A stretch of 64,000 bases of DNA from Aquimarina sp. ERC-38 (GCF_026222555.1 NZ_CP098511.1:3515501-3579500), one strand, 5' to 3'; numbered from the stretch's first letter, positions 1 to 9,600 are shown. Made by a program: numbers and translations. Notes: a model not told the origin generated them from the sequence alone.

Positions 1-1689
1 TGAAATTACTCGGGTTACTATGTCTGGAAAGCGAAGAATAGTTTTTTGTTCTTCTCTCTTAAATAACTCGCTAATTTCCTGCATTAATTCACTTTTAATA
101 ATACAACCATTGGTCCATATTCGAGCGATTTCGGACAAATTTAACTGCCACTGATATTCTTCGGAAGCTTTGCAAATCAGATCAAAACCAATGGAATGAT
201 TGATAATGCTTCCTAAATGATACGCTTCTTCCAGGTCTTGTATAAAAGCATCACGATCCCCTTGAAAAGTGCTATTCTTTAATTGATATGCAGCAGCGGC
301 TTCTACCCGTTCGCCTTTCATTCCGGAAAGATTTCGAGCCATGACTGACTCTGAAATGGTAGATACCGGCATTCCTAAATCTAAGGCCGCTACGGTAGAC
401 CAACCCCCGGTACCTTTCTGTCCGGCCTTATCCAATATTTTATCTATCAAATAACCTTCCCCTTCTTTTTTCTGTAAAATTTTAGCTGAAATGTCTAGTA
501 AAAAACTACTTTTTCCGTTGCTTGCCCATTTGCTAAAAACCTCACTAATTTCCGGAGGGGTAAGCGTTATATAAAATCGAAGCAGGTAATAGATTTCAGC
601 TATAAGTTGCATCTCTCCATATTCAATACCGTTATGCACCATTTTAATAAAATGCCCGGAACCTTCAGGTCCTACAAAGGTACAGCAAGGTTTTTCGTTT
701 CTATCTTTTGCTGAAATGGCTTCCAAGAATTTTCCACTAACGTTATAAGCTTTTTCAGAACCTCCCGGCATGATAGAAGGACCTTTTAACGCACCTTCCT
801 GTCCTCCCGAAATTCCTGCTCCTATAAATTCAATCTGATGTTCTTTCAAAAATTGACTACGGGCAATACTTTTCTGATAATGTGAATTCCCCCCGTCAAT
901 AATACAATCTCCCAGATCCAGATGAGGAAGCAAAGCTTTAATTACTAAATCCACCGGTTTTCCCGCATTTACCATAAGCATAATGCTTCTTGGTTTTTGC
1001 AAAGATTGTATAAAAGGTACTAGTTGATCAAATCCCTTAACTTTGGTTTGGTCTGCTAAACTTTCAACAAACAATTTTGCCACATCTACTTCTACCTCAG
1101 CAACCTGGCGGTTATAAACGGATACTGAAAAACCTTTGGATAACATATTTTGGGCAAGGCTTGATCCCATAACGCCTAATCCTATTAAACCTAATTGTGA
1201 TTGTGTTGTTTGTATTTTCATTAAAACCTTATTTACTACTTCCTCTACGGATGAATTAATATGAACTCTTAAAATATCTTTAGATAGCTCTAAAGTATCA
1301 AACTGTGATTGTAAAAGAGCAGGATCAAAAAAATGTCCTGTTCTTTGAGAAATTCGTTCTTTTATAGCAACGTAAGTACCGTCTAATAATATAAAAATAG
1401 GAAGTACTACGCTTTTTGAAGCTAATAATTCACGATATGATATCTTTAAAGCAGAACAAGCTAAAACCGCCCCGTTTGCTTGTGACCATTTTTTAATTTC
1501 TAAAGCTAATTTTTCTAACCAGGGCCAACGGTCTTCATCTGTAAGCGAAATTCCATTTTTTAATTTATATATATTTTCTTTAGAATGAAAATCATCAGCA
1601 TCATAAAAAGGTAAGGCTAGTCTTTCGGCTACTTTTTTACCAATAGAAGTTTTTCCGCTACCTGATACTCCAAAAATTATATAGACCAT
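1..1689 (-). CDS. gntK-gnd: Gluconokinase / 6-phosphogluconate dehydrogenase fusion (C-terminus off the left edge)
   Basis: One uninterrupted reading frame from the ATG at 1689 to the window edge, 563 residues visible and no stop, so the end of the protein is missing. Residues 1-156 are a gluconokinase of the small P-loop type: Walker A GVSGSGKT at 7-14, DADDFH at 30-35, then LTDEDRWPWL, CSALK and RTGHFFDP. Residues from 157 are decarboxylating 6-phosphogluconate dehydrogenase: Rossmann motif GLGVMG at 170-175, the KMVHNGIEYGE active-site stretch at 349-359 (catalytic Lys349) and the GTGGWSTVAALDLG region. The two enzymes catalyse successive steps, gluconate to 6-phosphogluconate to ribulose 5-phosphate plus NAD(P)H. 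The junction (NKVLMKIQTTQ) contains Met157, which could be an independent start, but the frame runs straight through. About 60 residues of a usual 6PGDH are missing beyond the edge. Confidence 0.9.
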   Translation of the reverse strand, partial: MVYIIFGVSGSGKTSIGKKVAERLALPFYDADDFHSKENIYKLKNGISLTDEDRWPWLEKLALEIKKWSQANGAVLACSALKISYRELLASKSVVLPIFILLDGTYVAIKERISQRTGHFFDPALLQSQFDTLELSKDILRVHINSSVEEVVNKVLMKIQTTQSQLGLIGLGVMGSSLAQNMLSKGFSVSVYNRQVAEVEVDVAKLFVESLADQTKVKGFDQLVPFIQSLQKPRSIMLMVNAGKPVDLVIKALLPHLDLGDCIIDGGNSHYQKSIARSQFLKEHQIEFIGAGISGGQEGALKGPSIMPGGSEKAYNVSGKFLEAISAKDRNEKPCCTFVGPEGSGHFIKMVHNGIEYGEMQLIAEIYYLLRFYITLTPPEISEVFSKWASNGKSSFLLDISAKILQKKEGEGYLIDKILDKAGQKGTGGWSTVAALDLGMPVSTISESVMARNLSGMKGERVEAAAAYQLKNSTFQGDRDAFIQDLEEAYHLGSIINHSIGFDLICKASEEYQWQLNLSEIARIWTNGCIIKSELMQEISELFKREEQKTILRFPDIVTRVIS

Positions 1690-1984
1690 TACCTGAAAGA
1701 AACTAGAATTTAAAAATACTTATGTCTCACAAACCTACAAATACTAACGCTAATAGGAAATTTGTAGTTTATTTTTATCACAAGACCCAGAATGAACTGA
1801 AGCATAGCTAAATTTCATAGTATAACATCTCGATAAACGCTCGTTCCTCGCGAACTTAATGTGACGATTTAATTTTTATAAAGTTTTTTAAATAGCATTG
1901 GTAAGTCAAGTGGTTTTTATATTTAAGAATGGAAAACAAATTGTATGGAGACTTTTATGAATAACAGTTTTTAGTGATCTATTA
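1690..1984. other. Intergenic stretch, nothing recognised
   Basis: This AT-rich gap separates two minus-strand genes. It holds the promoter region of the gluconokinase/dehydrogenase fusion and the 3' end region of the oxidoreductase gene. I see no coding frame, strong hairpin or repeat in it. Confidence 0.4.
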
Positions 1985-4912
1985 CTATAATAATGCTTCT
2001 TTAAAAATACTAATAGGATGCAAGGCCTTTCTACCCGTTCCATCATAGATTTGATGTCGGCAACTGGTACCTGGGGCTGCAATATTGATTTCTTCGGAAG
2101 CTTTTCTTATGGTTGGAAATAAGGTTTGCTCCCCTATTTCCATACTAATGTCATAGTGTTCTTTTTCGTACCCAAAGGAACCTGCCATCCCACAACACCC
2201 TGAGGGAATTATAGTTACTTCATAGTTAGTGGGTAAGTTGAGATAAGAAAAAGTGGCATGTACGGTAGATAAAGCTTTCTGATGGCAATGTCCGTGTATT
2301 TCTATGCGTTTTATGGCGGTGGTACATTGCGAAGCAGTAATATTTCCTTTTTCAATTTCAGTTTTTAAGAATTCATCGAGTAAAAATACCTTTTTAGCTA
2401 AAGATGTTGCTTTTTTAACATCCGGATATAAGCGTAAATATTCATCCCTAAAGGTTAAAATAGCCGAAGGTTCTATTCCCAATAAAGGTATTTCTTCAGA
2501 AAGTAATTCGGAAAAGATATCTACATTTTTAATGGCTAGCTTTTTTGCTTGTTCCAAAAGTCCTTTTGAAATAAATGCCCTTCCGCTTTCAGCATGGTTG
2601 GTAATTTTAACTTTGTAACCCAGTTTAGTTAAAACTATAATGGTATCTATCCCAATCTCGCTATCCAGTTGATCGGTAAATTCATCTATAAATAAATATA
2701 CGGTTTGTAACGGATTTATGGGTCGTAATTTTTCCAGGTTTTTAGCACACCAGCTTCTAAGAGAGACAGAGCTTAACTCTGGTAATGATCGTTTTTCTGC
2801 GATACCTAAGCTTTTTTTTAACAGATTGGAAGTAAATGAGTTTTTAAAAACAAAATTGGTAATCCCTTTTACTTTTCTTCCGGTAGTATTCAGGTTATGG
2901 TTGTAAGCAAAAAGTTTGGTTCGTAAAGAAACTCCATTTTCTTTTTGGTATTGATATTCAAATTCCGCTTTCATAGCAGCTATATCTACATTTGAAGGAC
3001 ATTCACTGGAACAACCTTTACAACTGATACAAAGGTCAAAAGCTTCCTTTAATTCGGTATGGTTAAATTTGTTCTGCTGCTCTGAATTGGTTAAGAATTC
3101 CCTTAATACATTAGCCCGTCCCCGGGTAGTATCTTTTTCGTTTTTAGTGGCACGGTAACTGGGACACATAGTTCCGCCTGCCTCGATGGACTTCCGGCAA
3201 TCTCCGCTCCCATTACATTTTTCAATTGCCCTTAATAAACCCAAAGAATCCGAAAAATTTAATAGCGTATGTACTTCAGGTTCTATACGATCCGGTTGGT
3301 ACCGCAAGTTTTGATCCATAGGCAAGGGATCGATGATTTTACCGGGGTTAAAAATATTTTGCGGATCAAAAGCAGTTTTGATTGCACGCATGACTTCATA
3401 ATTTTTTTCACCTAACATCAACGGAATAAAACCGGAGCGTACGATACCATCTCCATGTTCGCCACTCATCGCCCCTTGATATTTTTTAACCAGGTGTGCT
3501 ACATCCGTAGTGATTTTTTTAAAGAGTACAACTTCTTCTTCTTTTTTTAAATTAAGAATGGGTCGTAAATGGATTTCGCCTGCTCCGGCATGGGCATAAT
3601 ACACCGCTTCCTGATCATATTTTATCATTAGGGTACTAAATTCTTCAATATACTCGGCAAGATCTGAAAGTGCCACGGCGGTGTCTTCAATACAAGCGAC
3701 TGCTTTTTTATCACCGATCATATTACCTAGCAAACCTAAACCTGCTTTACGTAATTCAAAAGCACTACGGATCTGATCGCCTTTTAAAACCGGTTGGGCA
3801 TATGAATTTGTATTTTCTTCTAAAGTTTTGATCAATTGCACAAGTTGAGTTTCCAAATCTGCAATGGAATCAGATCGAATTTCTAAGAGTAAAATTGCCT
3901 TTGGGTCTCCCGCTACAAAAAATCGGTTTTGTAGGTGTTCGCTATTATTTTTAGTACAATCCAGGATCACCTTATCCATCATTTCGCAAGTGAATAAAGT
4001 ATGTTGCATTATTGGGACAACTGCTTGCATACATTCCTGAATTGTATGGAAGTGTGCCGCAACCATATAAGCTTCCTTAGGTGGAAGATTATCCAGTTGT
4101 AAGGTGATTTCAGTAGTAAAGGCTAAAGTACCTTCACTTCCGGACAGTAGGTTACAGAGGTTCAATGATGTTTGGTTATCCGTAAAAACTTCTGTATTTA
4201 CTAAACTATCTAAGGCATATCCGGTATTTCTACGGTGAATTTCTGGTTTTGGAAAATTCTTATCAATTTCTTCCCGAATTTTAGGCGAAGAAAGCTTAGT
4301 AAAAAGGGTTTTGTAAATATTTCCTTCTAAAGAGACATCTTTTGCTTTCTGAAGTAAGTCCTCTTTAGTAATATCTTTAAAAGTTACCGTCGATCCATCT
4401 GAAAGCATGGCTTCCATAGCCTTTACTTTATCCCTGGTAACCCCATATTGAATAGAAGTTGTTCCGCTACTATTATTACCTACCATGCCGCCAATCATAC
4501 AACGGTTAGACGTAGAGGTATTAGGTCCGAAAAAAAGACCGTAAGGTTCTAAATACCGGTTCAAGTCATCCCGAATTACTCCCGGCTGAACGCGAACTGT
4601 TTTGTTTTTGACGTTAAGACCGATAATTTGAGTCCAATATTTTGAAACATCCACTACCATCCCTTCTCCTACACATTGACCTGCCAGCGAAGTTCCTGCA
4701 GTTCTGGGAATCAGCCCGATATTTTGTTTGACGGCAAAGCGAATTAGTTTCTGTAAATCCTTTTTATTTTTAGGAAAGGCTACTGCTATTGGAATCTTCC
4801 GGTATACCGAAGCATCCGTAGCATATATCTTGAGGTGTAAGTCATCCCAATACAGTTCTCCTTCTATAACTTTCTCTAATTCTTCCAGATAGGTATGTAT
4901 CACTATAGACAT
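1985..4912 (-). CDS. FAD-linked oxidase / Fe-S oxidoreductase fusion (YdiJ/GlcD-GlpC type)
   Basis: A 975-residue flavoprotein that by family oxidises a 2-hydroxy acid and passes electrons through Fe-S clusters towards quinone. The N-terminal FAD-binding type 4 domain has the PP-loop RTAGTSLAGQ at 70-79. A FAD-oxidase C-terminal domain follows, to about 540. Ferredoxin-like cysteines lie at about 567-581 (CNGSGDC, MCPSY) and 627-638 (CISCKGCSSECP). A C-terminal CCG-type domain has GHCHQKAL near 872 and PSGCCGMAGS near 905. This order and length match E. coli YdiJ, described as a D-2-hydroxyglutarate dehydrogenase; D-lactate or glycolate oxidase is the alternative. The substrate cannot be decided from sequence. 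No signal peptide or membrane segment is seen. Confidence 0.85.
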   Translation of the reverse strand: MSIVIHTYLEELEKVIEGELYWDDLHLKIYATDASVYRKIPIAVAFPKNKKDLQKLIRFAVKQNIGLIPRTAGTSLAGQCVGEGMVVDVSKYWTQIIGLNVKNKTVRVQPGVIRDDLNRYLEPYGLFFGPNTSTSNRCMIGGMVGNNSSGTTSIQYGVTRDKVKAMEAMLSDGSTVTFKDITKEDLLQKAKDVSLEGNIYKTLFTKLSSPKIREEIDKNFPKPEIHRRNTGYALDSLVNTEVFTDNQTSLNLCNLLSGSEGTLAFTTEITLQLDNLPPKEAYMVAAHFHTIQECMQAVVPIMQHTLFTCEMMDKVILDCTKNNSEHLQNRFFVAGDPKAILLLEIRSDSIADLETQLVQLIKTLEENTNSYAQPVLKGDQIRSAFELRKAGLGLLGNMIGDKKAVACIEDTAVALSDLAEYIEEFSTLMIKYDQEAVYYAHAGAGEIHLRPILNLKKEEEVVLFKKITTDVAHLVKKYQGAMSGEHGDGIVRSGFIPLMLGEKNYEVMRAIKTAFDPQNIFNPGKIIDPLPMDQNLRYQPDRIEPEVHTLLNFSDSLGLLRAIEKCNGSGDCRKSIEAGGTMCPSYRATKNEKDTTRGRANVLREFLTNSEQQNKFNHTELKEAFDLCISCKGCSSECPSNVDIAAMKAEFEYQYQKENGVSLRTKLFAYNHNLNTTGRKVKGITNFVFKNSFTSNLLKKSLGIAEKRSLPELSSVSLRSWCAKNLEKLRPINPLQTVYLFIDEFTDQLDSEIGIDTIIVLTKLGYKVKITNHAESGRAFISKGLLEQAKKLAIKNVDIFSELLSEEIPLLGIEPSAILTFRDEYLRLYPDVKKATSLAKKVFLLDEFLKTEIEKGNITASQCTTAIKRIEIHGHCHQKALSTVHATFSYLNLPTNYEVTIIPSGCCGMAGSFGYEKEHYDISMEIGEQTLFPTIRKASEEINIAAPGTSCRHQIYDGTGRKALHPISIFKEALL

Positions 4913-5012
4913 CTCTCAAAGGTACTTACTTTCTTAACAAAATTTTACCTGACTTGTATATACTTTTTTAAGTTTTTGTATGTTTACGCTCCTAAATAAA
5001 TGTAGTAATTCT

Positions 5013-5495
5013 ATGAAATCCTTATTTTTTATCGGTTGTTTACTAAGTGTTGGTTTTCTGTCTTTACAAGCACAGGATATTTCTAAAAATGCGATCGGAT
5101 TGCGTTTAGGTGACGATGATGGTTTTGGTGCGGAAGTCTCTTATCAAAGAGGATTAGGTAACGCACAACGTCTGGAATTTGATTTGGGTTGGAGGGCAAA
5201 TAACAACTTTGATGCCGTTAAACTTGCCGGAATATACCAATGGGTGTGGAATATTGATAAAGGGTTCAATTGGTATGCTGGTCCTGGAGCTGGTTTTGTA
5301 TTTATAGATTTTGAAGATCCTTCCGGACGGGATGATAGCGAAACTTTTATATTTATCGCCGGTGATATCGGAGTGGAATACAACTTTGAATTTCCATTAC
5401 TTATTTCCCTAGACTTTCGACCTGAAATCGGTTTTGGTAATAATGATGATGACCTAAGTTTTGATATTGGTTTAGGGGTTCGGTATCAGTTTTAG
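5013..5495 (+). CDS. Small outer-membrane beta-barrel protein
   Basis: About 160 residues from the ATG at 5013. An in-frame ATG at 4980 is possible, but the later start gives a clean signal peptide, MKSLFFIGCLLSVGFLSLQA, with cleavage before QDIS. The mature part alternates short hydrophobic or aromatic strands with acidic turns (GDDDGFG, DPSGRDD, GNNDDD) and ends in YQF, an aromatic C-terminus typical of outer-membrane barrels inserted by BAM. It resembles the outer-membrane protein beta-barrel families common in flavobacteria. The function is unknown; acidic loops may bind cations, but this is a guess. It is transcribed divergently from the upstream oxidoreductase. Confidence 0.65.
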   Translation: MKSLFFIGCLLSVGFLSLQAQDISKNAIGLRLGDDDGFGAEVSYQRGLGNAQRLEFDLGWRANNNFDAVKLAGIYQWVWNIDKGFNWYAGPGAGFVFIDFEDPSGRDDSETFIFIAGDIGVEYNFEFPLLISLDFRPEIGFGNNDDDLSFDIGLGVRYQF

Positions 5496-5805
5496 GTAGT
5501 GAGCTGATCACATCAATTTAGAAATTTGAATTGAGATAATAAATAATGGTTTTCTGGTTATTAGAAAATCGTTAAACCTTATTTAATGAAGTTATATTAA
5601 AAGATACCAAGAAACTACTTGCTTTTAAAAATAGTATTGCATTCCCTAATATTTAAACCCTACACTTATATATCATAATAAAGGGAACTACACAAGTGGT
5701 ATTGAAAAGACATAGTTGTTTATGACTATGTAAAGTTATTAACTACAATTTGAAAGTTCAAATCCAATTTTATATCATTAAATTTGAAAAAAGAATCAAT
5801 ATAAA
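5496..5805. other. Intergenic leader of the ATPase cassette
   Basis: A 310 bp AT-rich gap upstream of the ATPase gene. It contains an inverted repeat, ACATAGT - 8 nt - ACTATGT (5710-5731), and a TAAATTTG box at 5779-5786 that fits the flavobacterial -7 consensus. No well-spaced -33 TTG was found for it. Nothing else is recognised. Confidence 0.35.
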
Positions 5806-6870
5806 ATGGACTATATAGAGATATTAGGATACAAGTCTATTAAATTTGAAAAAATTGAATTAAATCCAATTAATATATTAATTGGCGCAAATGGTAGTGG
5901 AAAGAGTAATTTTATCTCGTTTTTTGACTTTCTTAATAAGTTATATGATAGAAAATTGAATGACTATATTGCGTTATCCGGTGGTAATGACAAGATTCTT
6001 CACAAAGGTCAAAAAAATACTGATAGCATTTCTTTTAAAATCGAATTTGATGATGGTAACAATGGTTATGCATCTACTTTGGTTTCTGGTGTTAATCAAT
6101 TTATATTTACTTCAGAAAGATTAATTTTTAAAGGAGATCCAGGAAGAGACATAAGTCGTTCAGATAGTGAAGCTCGTTTAAAAATTACGGATAATTATCG
6201 AGCTCCATATATACAAAATTACTTAAAAGGATTAAGGAAATATCATTTTCATGATACAAGTAAAAAATCGGCTTTTACTAAGTTAAGTCATTTGGAAAAT
6301 GATATTTATTTTTTATATAACGATGGTGCAAATCTTTCTGCTTTCCTGTATGAAATAAGAAATACAAATAAAATTATATATAATCGAATTGTAAAAATTA
6401 TTCAATCAATAGCTCCTTATTTTTCAGACTTTTTCTTTGAACCTAATAGTGAGAATTATGTTCGACTTCAGTGGATGGACAGATACAGTGATGTATTATT
6501 CGGAGCAACTGACTTGTCGGATGGAACAATAAGGTTTATTGCACTGACAGTACTCTTTATGCAACCAGATTTGCCAGATACAATAATCATCGACGAACCT
6601 GAATTAGGGTTACATCCTTCCGCAATAGCAAAACTTGCAGGAATGATTAAATCTGTTTCGATAAAAGGATGTCAAGTAATTATTGCAACTCAATCCACAG
6701 ATTTAATAAGTCATTTTCTTCCTGAGGATATTATTACAGTCGACCAAATCAATGGTGAATCTGTATTTAAAAGGTTAAATAATAATGAACTTAATCAATG
6801 GTTAGAAGACTATACCATTGATGATTTATGGAAACGTAATATTATAACATCAGGTCAACCAAACTTTTAG
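5806..6870 (+). CDS. AAA (SMC/OLD-like) ATPase of an ATPase-DUF4276 cassette
   Basis: A 354-residue ABC/SMC-type ATPase of the AAA_21 / predicted-ATPase group. Walker A GANGSGKSN is at 27-35, an ABC signature-like LSDGT at about 237-241, Walker B with catalytic glutamate (TIIIDEPELGLHP) at about 258-270, and a switch region ATQSTD near 294. There is no long coiled coil and no fused nuclease. Related ATPases act as sensors or motors in OLD, AbiL and PARIS-like defence systems, where they work with a TOPRIM-type effector. The gene is followed after 7 bp by a DUF4276 gene, so the two form one transcription unit. The AT-rich composition and position between unrelated housekeeping genes suggest an acquired cassette. 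The role is inferred; no phenotype is known from sequence. Confidence 0.75.
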   Translation: MDYIEILGYKSIKFEKIELNPINILIGANGSGKSNFISFFDFLNKLYDRKLNDYIALSGGNDKILHKGQKNTDSISFKIEFDDGNNGYASTLVSGVNQFIFTSERLIFKGDPGRDISRSDSEARLKITDNYRAPYIQNYLKGLRKYHFHDTSKKSAFTKLSHLENDIYFLYNDGANLSAFLYEIRNTNKIIYNRIVKIIQSIAPYFSDFFFEPNSENYVRLQWMDRYSDVLFGATDLSDGTIRFIALTVLFMQPDLPDTIIIDEPELGLHPSAIAKLAGMIKSVSIKGCQVIIATQSTDLISHFLPEDIITVDQINGESVFKRLNNNELNQWLEDYTIDDLWKRNIITSGQPNF

Positions 6871-6877
6871 GTTATTA

Positions 6878-7564
6878 ATGAGTACGATTATAATTATTTG
6901 TGAAGGTGAGACAGAAAAAGAGTTTTGTGAAAAAACATTAAGTCCGTATTTCGCAGCCCAGAATATTTATGTTTATCCTCCCTTAATTAAAAAAACTATG
7001 GGAGGAATTGTAAAATGGAAGGAGTTAAAAAAACAAGTTTTATCACATCTCATGAATGATACGTCTGCTTTTGTTACCACTTTTATTGATTATTACGGTA
7101 TCCATAGTAAATATGAGTTTCCTAAATGGGATAAGGCCGAAGCAGAAAATGATAAAAATAAAAGAATGGAAATTCTCGAAGAAGGAATGTTAATGGATAT
7201 TGATAAAACCTATCGCTTTCGATATATTCCTTATTTGCAACTTCACGAATTTGAAGGCTTACTTTTTAACGAAATTAATGTGTTTCATGAACAAATATTA
7301 CCAAATGAACTTGTCGGTCTTAAAGAATTAGAAGATATCTTCATAAAATATGACAATCCTGAGATGATTAACAATAAAAGAGAAACTTCACCATCTCACA
7401 GACTTCAGAGAATTATTAATGGTTATAATAAAGTTGTATATGGTAATATTTTAGCGGAATCAATCGGATTGGAAAAGATAAGAAATAAAAGTCCTAGATT
7501 TAACGAATGGTTGAATAAAATAGAACAGATTAAAAACAAGCCTAATGACAACACTATATCATGA
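6878..7564 (+). CDS. DUF4276 family protein, putative TOPRIM-like effector
   Basis: 228 residues. The N-terminus has IIIICEGETEKEF (4-16), the E-G-x-T-E pattern that opens TOPRIM-type domains in OLD nucleases. FIDYYG follows at about 69-74, where TOPRIM proteins carry their metal-binding acidic residues, then the DUF4276 hallmark LHEFEGLLF near 121-129. Family membership rests on these three motifs; nuclease activity is inference. The gene starts 7 bp after the ATPase, as expected for a two-subunit complex. Comparable split systems are RloA/RloB-type AbiL and the AriA/AriB pair of PARIS, but this protein is not obviously either effector. No signal peptide or membrane segment is seen. Confidence 0.7.
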   Translation: MSTIIIICEGETEKEFCEKTLSPYFAAQNIYVYPPLIKKTMGGIVKWKELKKQVLSHLMNDTSAFVTTFIDYYGIHSKYEFPKWDKAEAENDKNKRMEILEEGMLMDIDKTYRFRYIPYLQLHEFEGLLFNEINVFHEQILPNELVGLKELEDIFIKYDNPEMINNKRETSPSHRLQRIINGYNKVVYGNILAESIGLEKIRNKSPRFNEWLNKIEQIKNKPNDNTIS

Positions 7565-7603
7565 AATAAATTATTAAATAGTTCAATTTTCTATTAATAA
7601 ACA

Positions 7604-8017
7604 TCACATAGAATAGAACACCAAAACCAATGTCACCGCACCAATACAAGTAGTAAAATAACCGAGCTTTTTGGATTTGGTCCATCCTGCTAAAGATATT
7701 ACGGTCAATAAAGCAATAATACCAATTAAAAAAGAAGTACTACCAACGATTCTAACGGAAATCAAATCGTCTTTTATTAATTTCCGGGGATAACCTTTTG
7801 TGGTCATCAACAATAATTTAGTCATTGAGAAAACTGCGGTCAAGAAAAAACCAGCGGCGAGAACAGACATAGCCAATATACTATTGTAAAGTTTTGAATT
7901 TTTTAGCGATACTAATAAGTTTGCAACTATAGTAATTGAAAAACCTCCTAGTAGGGAACAAATTAGTAAGATTTGTTCTGCAAGATGATTAGCGTATCCT
8001 AAATCTAATTCAGACAT
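7604..8017 (-). CDS. Hypothetical four-helix membrane protein
   Basis: 137 residues with four predicted membrane segments: near 15-37, 45-68, 92-112 and 119-136. A short charged loop (KGYPRKLIKDD) lies between the second and third. No catalytic or binding motif is recognised and I do not know the family. It faces the ATPase-DUF4276 pair tail to tail, 39 bp from its end, and sits downstream of bshA in the same direction. Confidence 0.55.
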   Translation of the reverse strand: MSELDLGYANHLAEQILLICSLLGGFSITIVANLLVSLKNSKLYNSILAMSVLAAGFFLTAVFSMTKLLLMTTKGYPRKLIKDDLISVRIVGSTSFLIGIIALLTVISLAGWTKSKKLGYFTTCIGAVTLVLVFYSM

Positions 8018-8088
8018 ACAATTTTACGGTATTTAGATTTTAGAACAAATTTGAGTTATCTAATTTATCAATATTTAGTATGTCAAAC

Positions 8089-9216
8089 TCAAATCACCGC
8101 CAATGCACTTTCATACAGTTCTAAATACCTGGGTACAATCTGGTCAATATCAAATTTTTCCGCTTCCTTTCTAGCGTTCTGTTTAAATTGCTCTAAAGTT
8201 CGATCATCTCTAAGAATTTGTAGACTATTGGCAGCCATATCGTTTACCGCTCCAACACTACTTAAATATCCGGAAACTCCATGGATATTTACTTCGGGAA
8301 TTCCACCAGCATTGGTAGATACTACGGGTACTCCGTGGGACATGGCTTCCAGTGCAGCCAGACCAAAACTTTCACGTTGTGAGGGTAATAAAAACAGGTC
8401 AGAAAAGCATAAGATTTTCTCAATTTCGTTACTATTTCCTAAAAAGATCACTTTGTCTTTGACACCTAATACTTTACATTGTTGTACCGCAGCATCCATT
8501 TCAGGGCCGTCCCCTACCATTACTAGTTTTGCTGGCAGTTGTTTTTGGATTCGGTAAAAAACTTCGATAACATCCCCGATTCTCTTTACTACCCTAAAAT
8601 TACTTATATGGGTTACAATTCGTTCTTCAGGTAATGCCATCAGGTCTCTTTGACATTCTGTAAATTCGGTTTTCTTTTTTTGTGTATCAATAAAGTTAGG
8701 GACTACCTCAATGGGTATTTCAATATCAAATAAACGTAAGGTATCTTCTTTTAAACTTTGGGAAACCGAGGTCACTATATCACTTTTATTAATACTAAAA
8801 GTAACCGCAGGTTTGTAAAAAGGATGATTCCCAACTAAGGTAATATCCGTACCGTGCAAGGTAGTAACCATTGGAATGTCCAGGCCTTCTTCGGCCAACA
8901 TTTTTTTTGCCATATAACCCGCATAGGCATGCGGAATTGCATAGTGTACGTGTAAAATATCTATATTATATTTTTTAATACTATCGACCAATTTACTGGA
9001 CAAGGCCAATTCATAAGGCTGATAGTGAAATAACGGATATTCCGGTACGGTAACTTCGTGGAAATGTATATTCGGATTTAATAAATCCAGACGTACGGGT
9101 TGTTTATAGGTAATAAAATGAACCTGATGCTTCATTTTAGCAAGCGCAATTCCTAATTCAGTGGCAACTACCCCACTTCCTCCGAAAGTCGGATAGCAGA
9201 CTATGGCAATATTCAT
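8089..9216 (-). CDS. bshA: N-acetyl-alpha-D-glucosaminyl L-malate synthase BshA
   Basis: A GT4-family, GT-B fold glycosyltransferase that joins UDP-GlcNAc to L-malate, the first step of bacillithiol synthesis. The N-terminus MNIAIVCYPTFGGSGVVATE and the later segments HVHYAIPHAYAGY and VTTLHGTDITLVG are typical of BshA. The nucleotide-sugar site is in PSQRESFGLAALEAM with the E(x7)E motif. I chose the ATG at 9216, giving 375 residues, about the usual length. An upstream in-frame ATG at 9294 would run the gene into rnpB and adds a sequence with no family support. Bacillithiol is the low-molecular-weight thiol of many Bacteroidota. Confidence 0.92.
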   Translation of the reverse strand: MNIAIVCYPTFGGSGVVATELGIALAKMKHQVHFITYKQPVRLDLLNPNIHFHEVTVPEYPLFHYQPYELALSSKLVDSIKKYNIDILHVHYAIPHAYAGYMAKKMLAEEGLDIPMVTTLHGTDITLVGNHPFYKPAVTFSINKSDIVTSVSQSLKEDTLRLFDIEIPIEVVPNFIDTQKKKTEFTECQRDLMALPEERIVTHISNFRVVKRIGDVIEVFYRIQKQLPAKLVMVGDGPEMDAAVQQCKVLGVKDKVIFLGNSNEIEKILCFSDLFLLPSQRESFGLAALEAMSHGVPVVSTNAGGIPEVNIHGVSGYLSSVGAVNDMAANSLQILRDDRTLEQFKQNARKEAEKFDIDQIVPRYLELYESALAVI

Positions 9217-9284
9217 AGAAAAACAATTTCTTTGTGTGCAAGTTACAAGAAAATTTGCGGGGGAATGTTTAAAGTTTATTAAAA

Positions 9285-9600
9285 AGCAGGCCATAAGCCG
9301 GATTCTGTAATTCTACCAAAGCGGAATTCCTTATCATTTATCTAGCCGTAACATTGCTGATACGATCTAACCGCCTACCCTCCGACATCGGGCGCGCAAC
9401 CTTCAAACGTCGGTTTACATGGCGTTGCACCGTATAGAGTTTACCTGATTTCACTACAGCCTTACCTGTACATCCTTTCTGTTGCACTGGTCCTATCACA
9501 CTAATAGCGTGATGACGGGTGTTACCCGCTATACCTGCGCTATGGTGTCCGGACTTTCCTCTCCCCGCTGATAGCGGACAGCGATAAGGTGGCCTGCTTG
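9285..9600 (-). ncRNA. rnpB: RNase P RNA
   Basis: On the minus strand the sequence opens GCAGGCCACC and carries the conserved GAGGAAAGTCCGGAC block of bacterial class A RNase P RNA (9555-9575). It ends with AATCCGGCTTATGGCCTGC, whose last bases pair with the start to close helix P1. The segment with CGCAACGCCATGTAAACC lies in the expected middle part. Ends are placed from P1 pairing, so either may be off by a few bases. It lies 68 bp upstream of the bshA start on the same strand, so an rnpB readthrough transcript could include bshA. Confidence 0.95.

Noticed and set aside
9217..9294. N-terminal extension of BshA
   Set aside because: The extra 26 residues overlap rnpB and are absent from the family; the ATG at 9216 gives the expected length.
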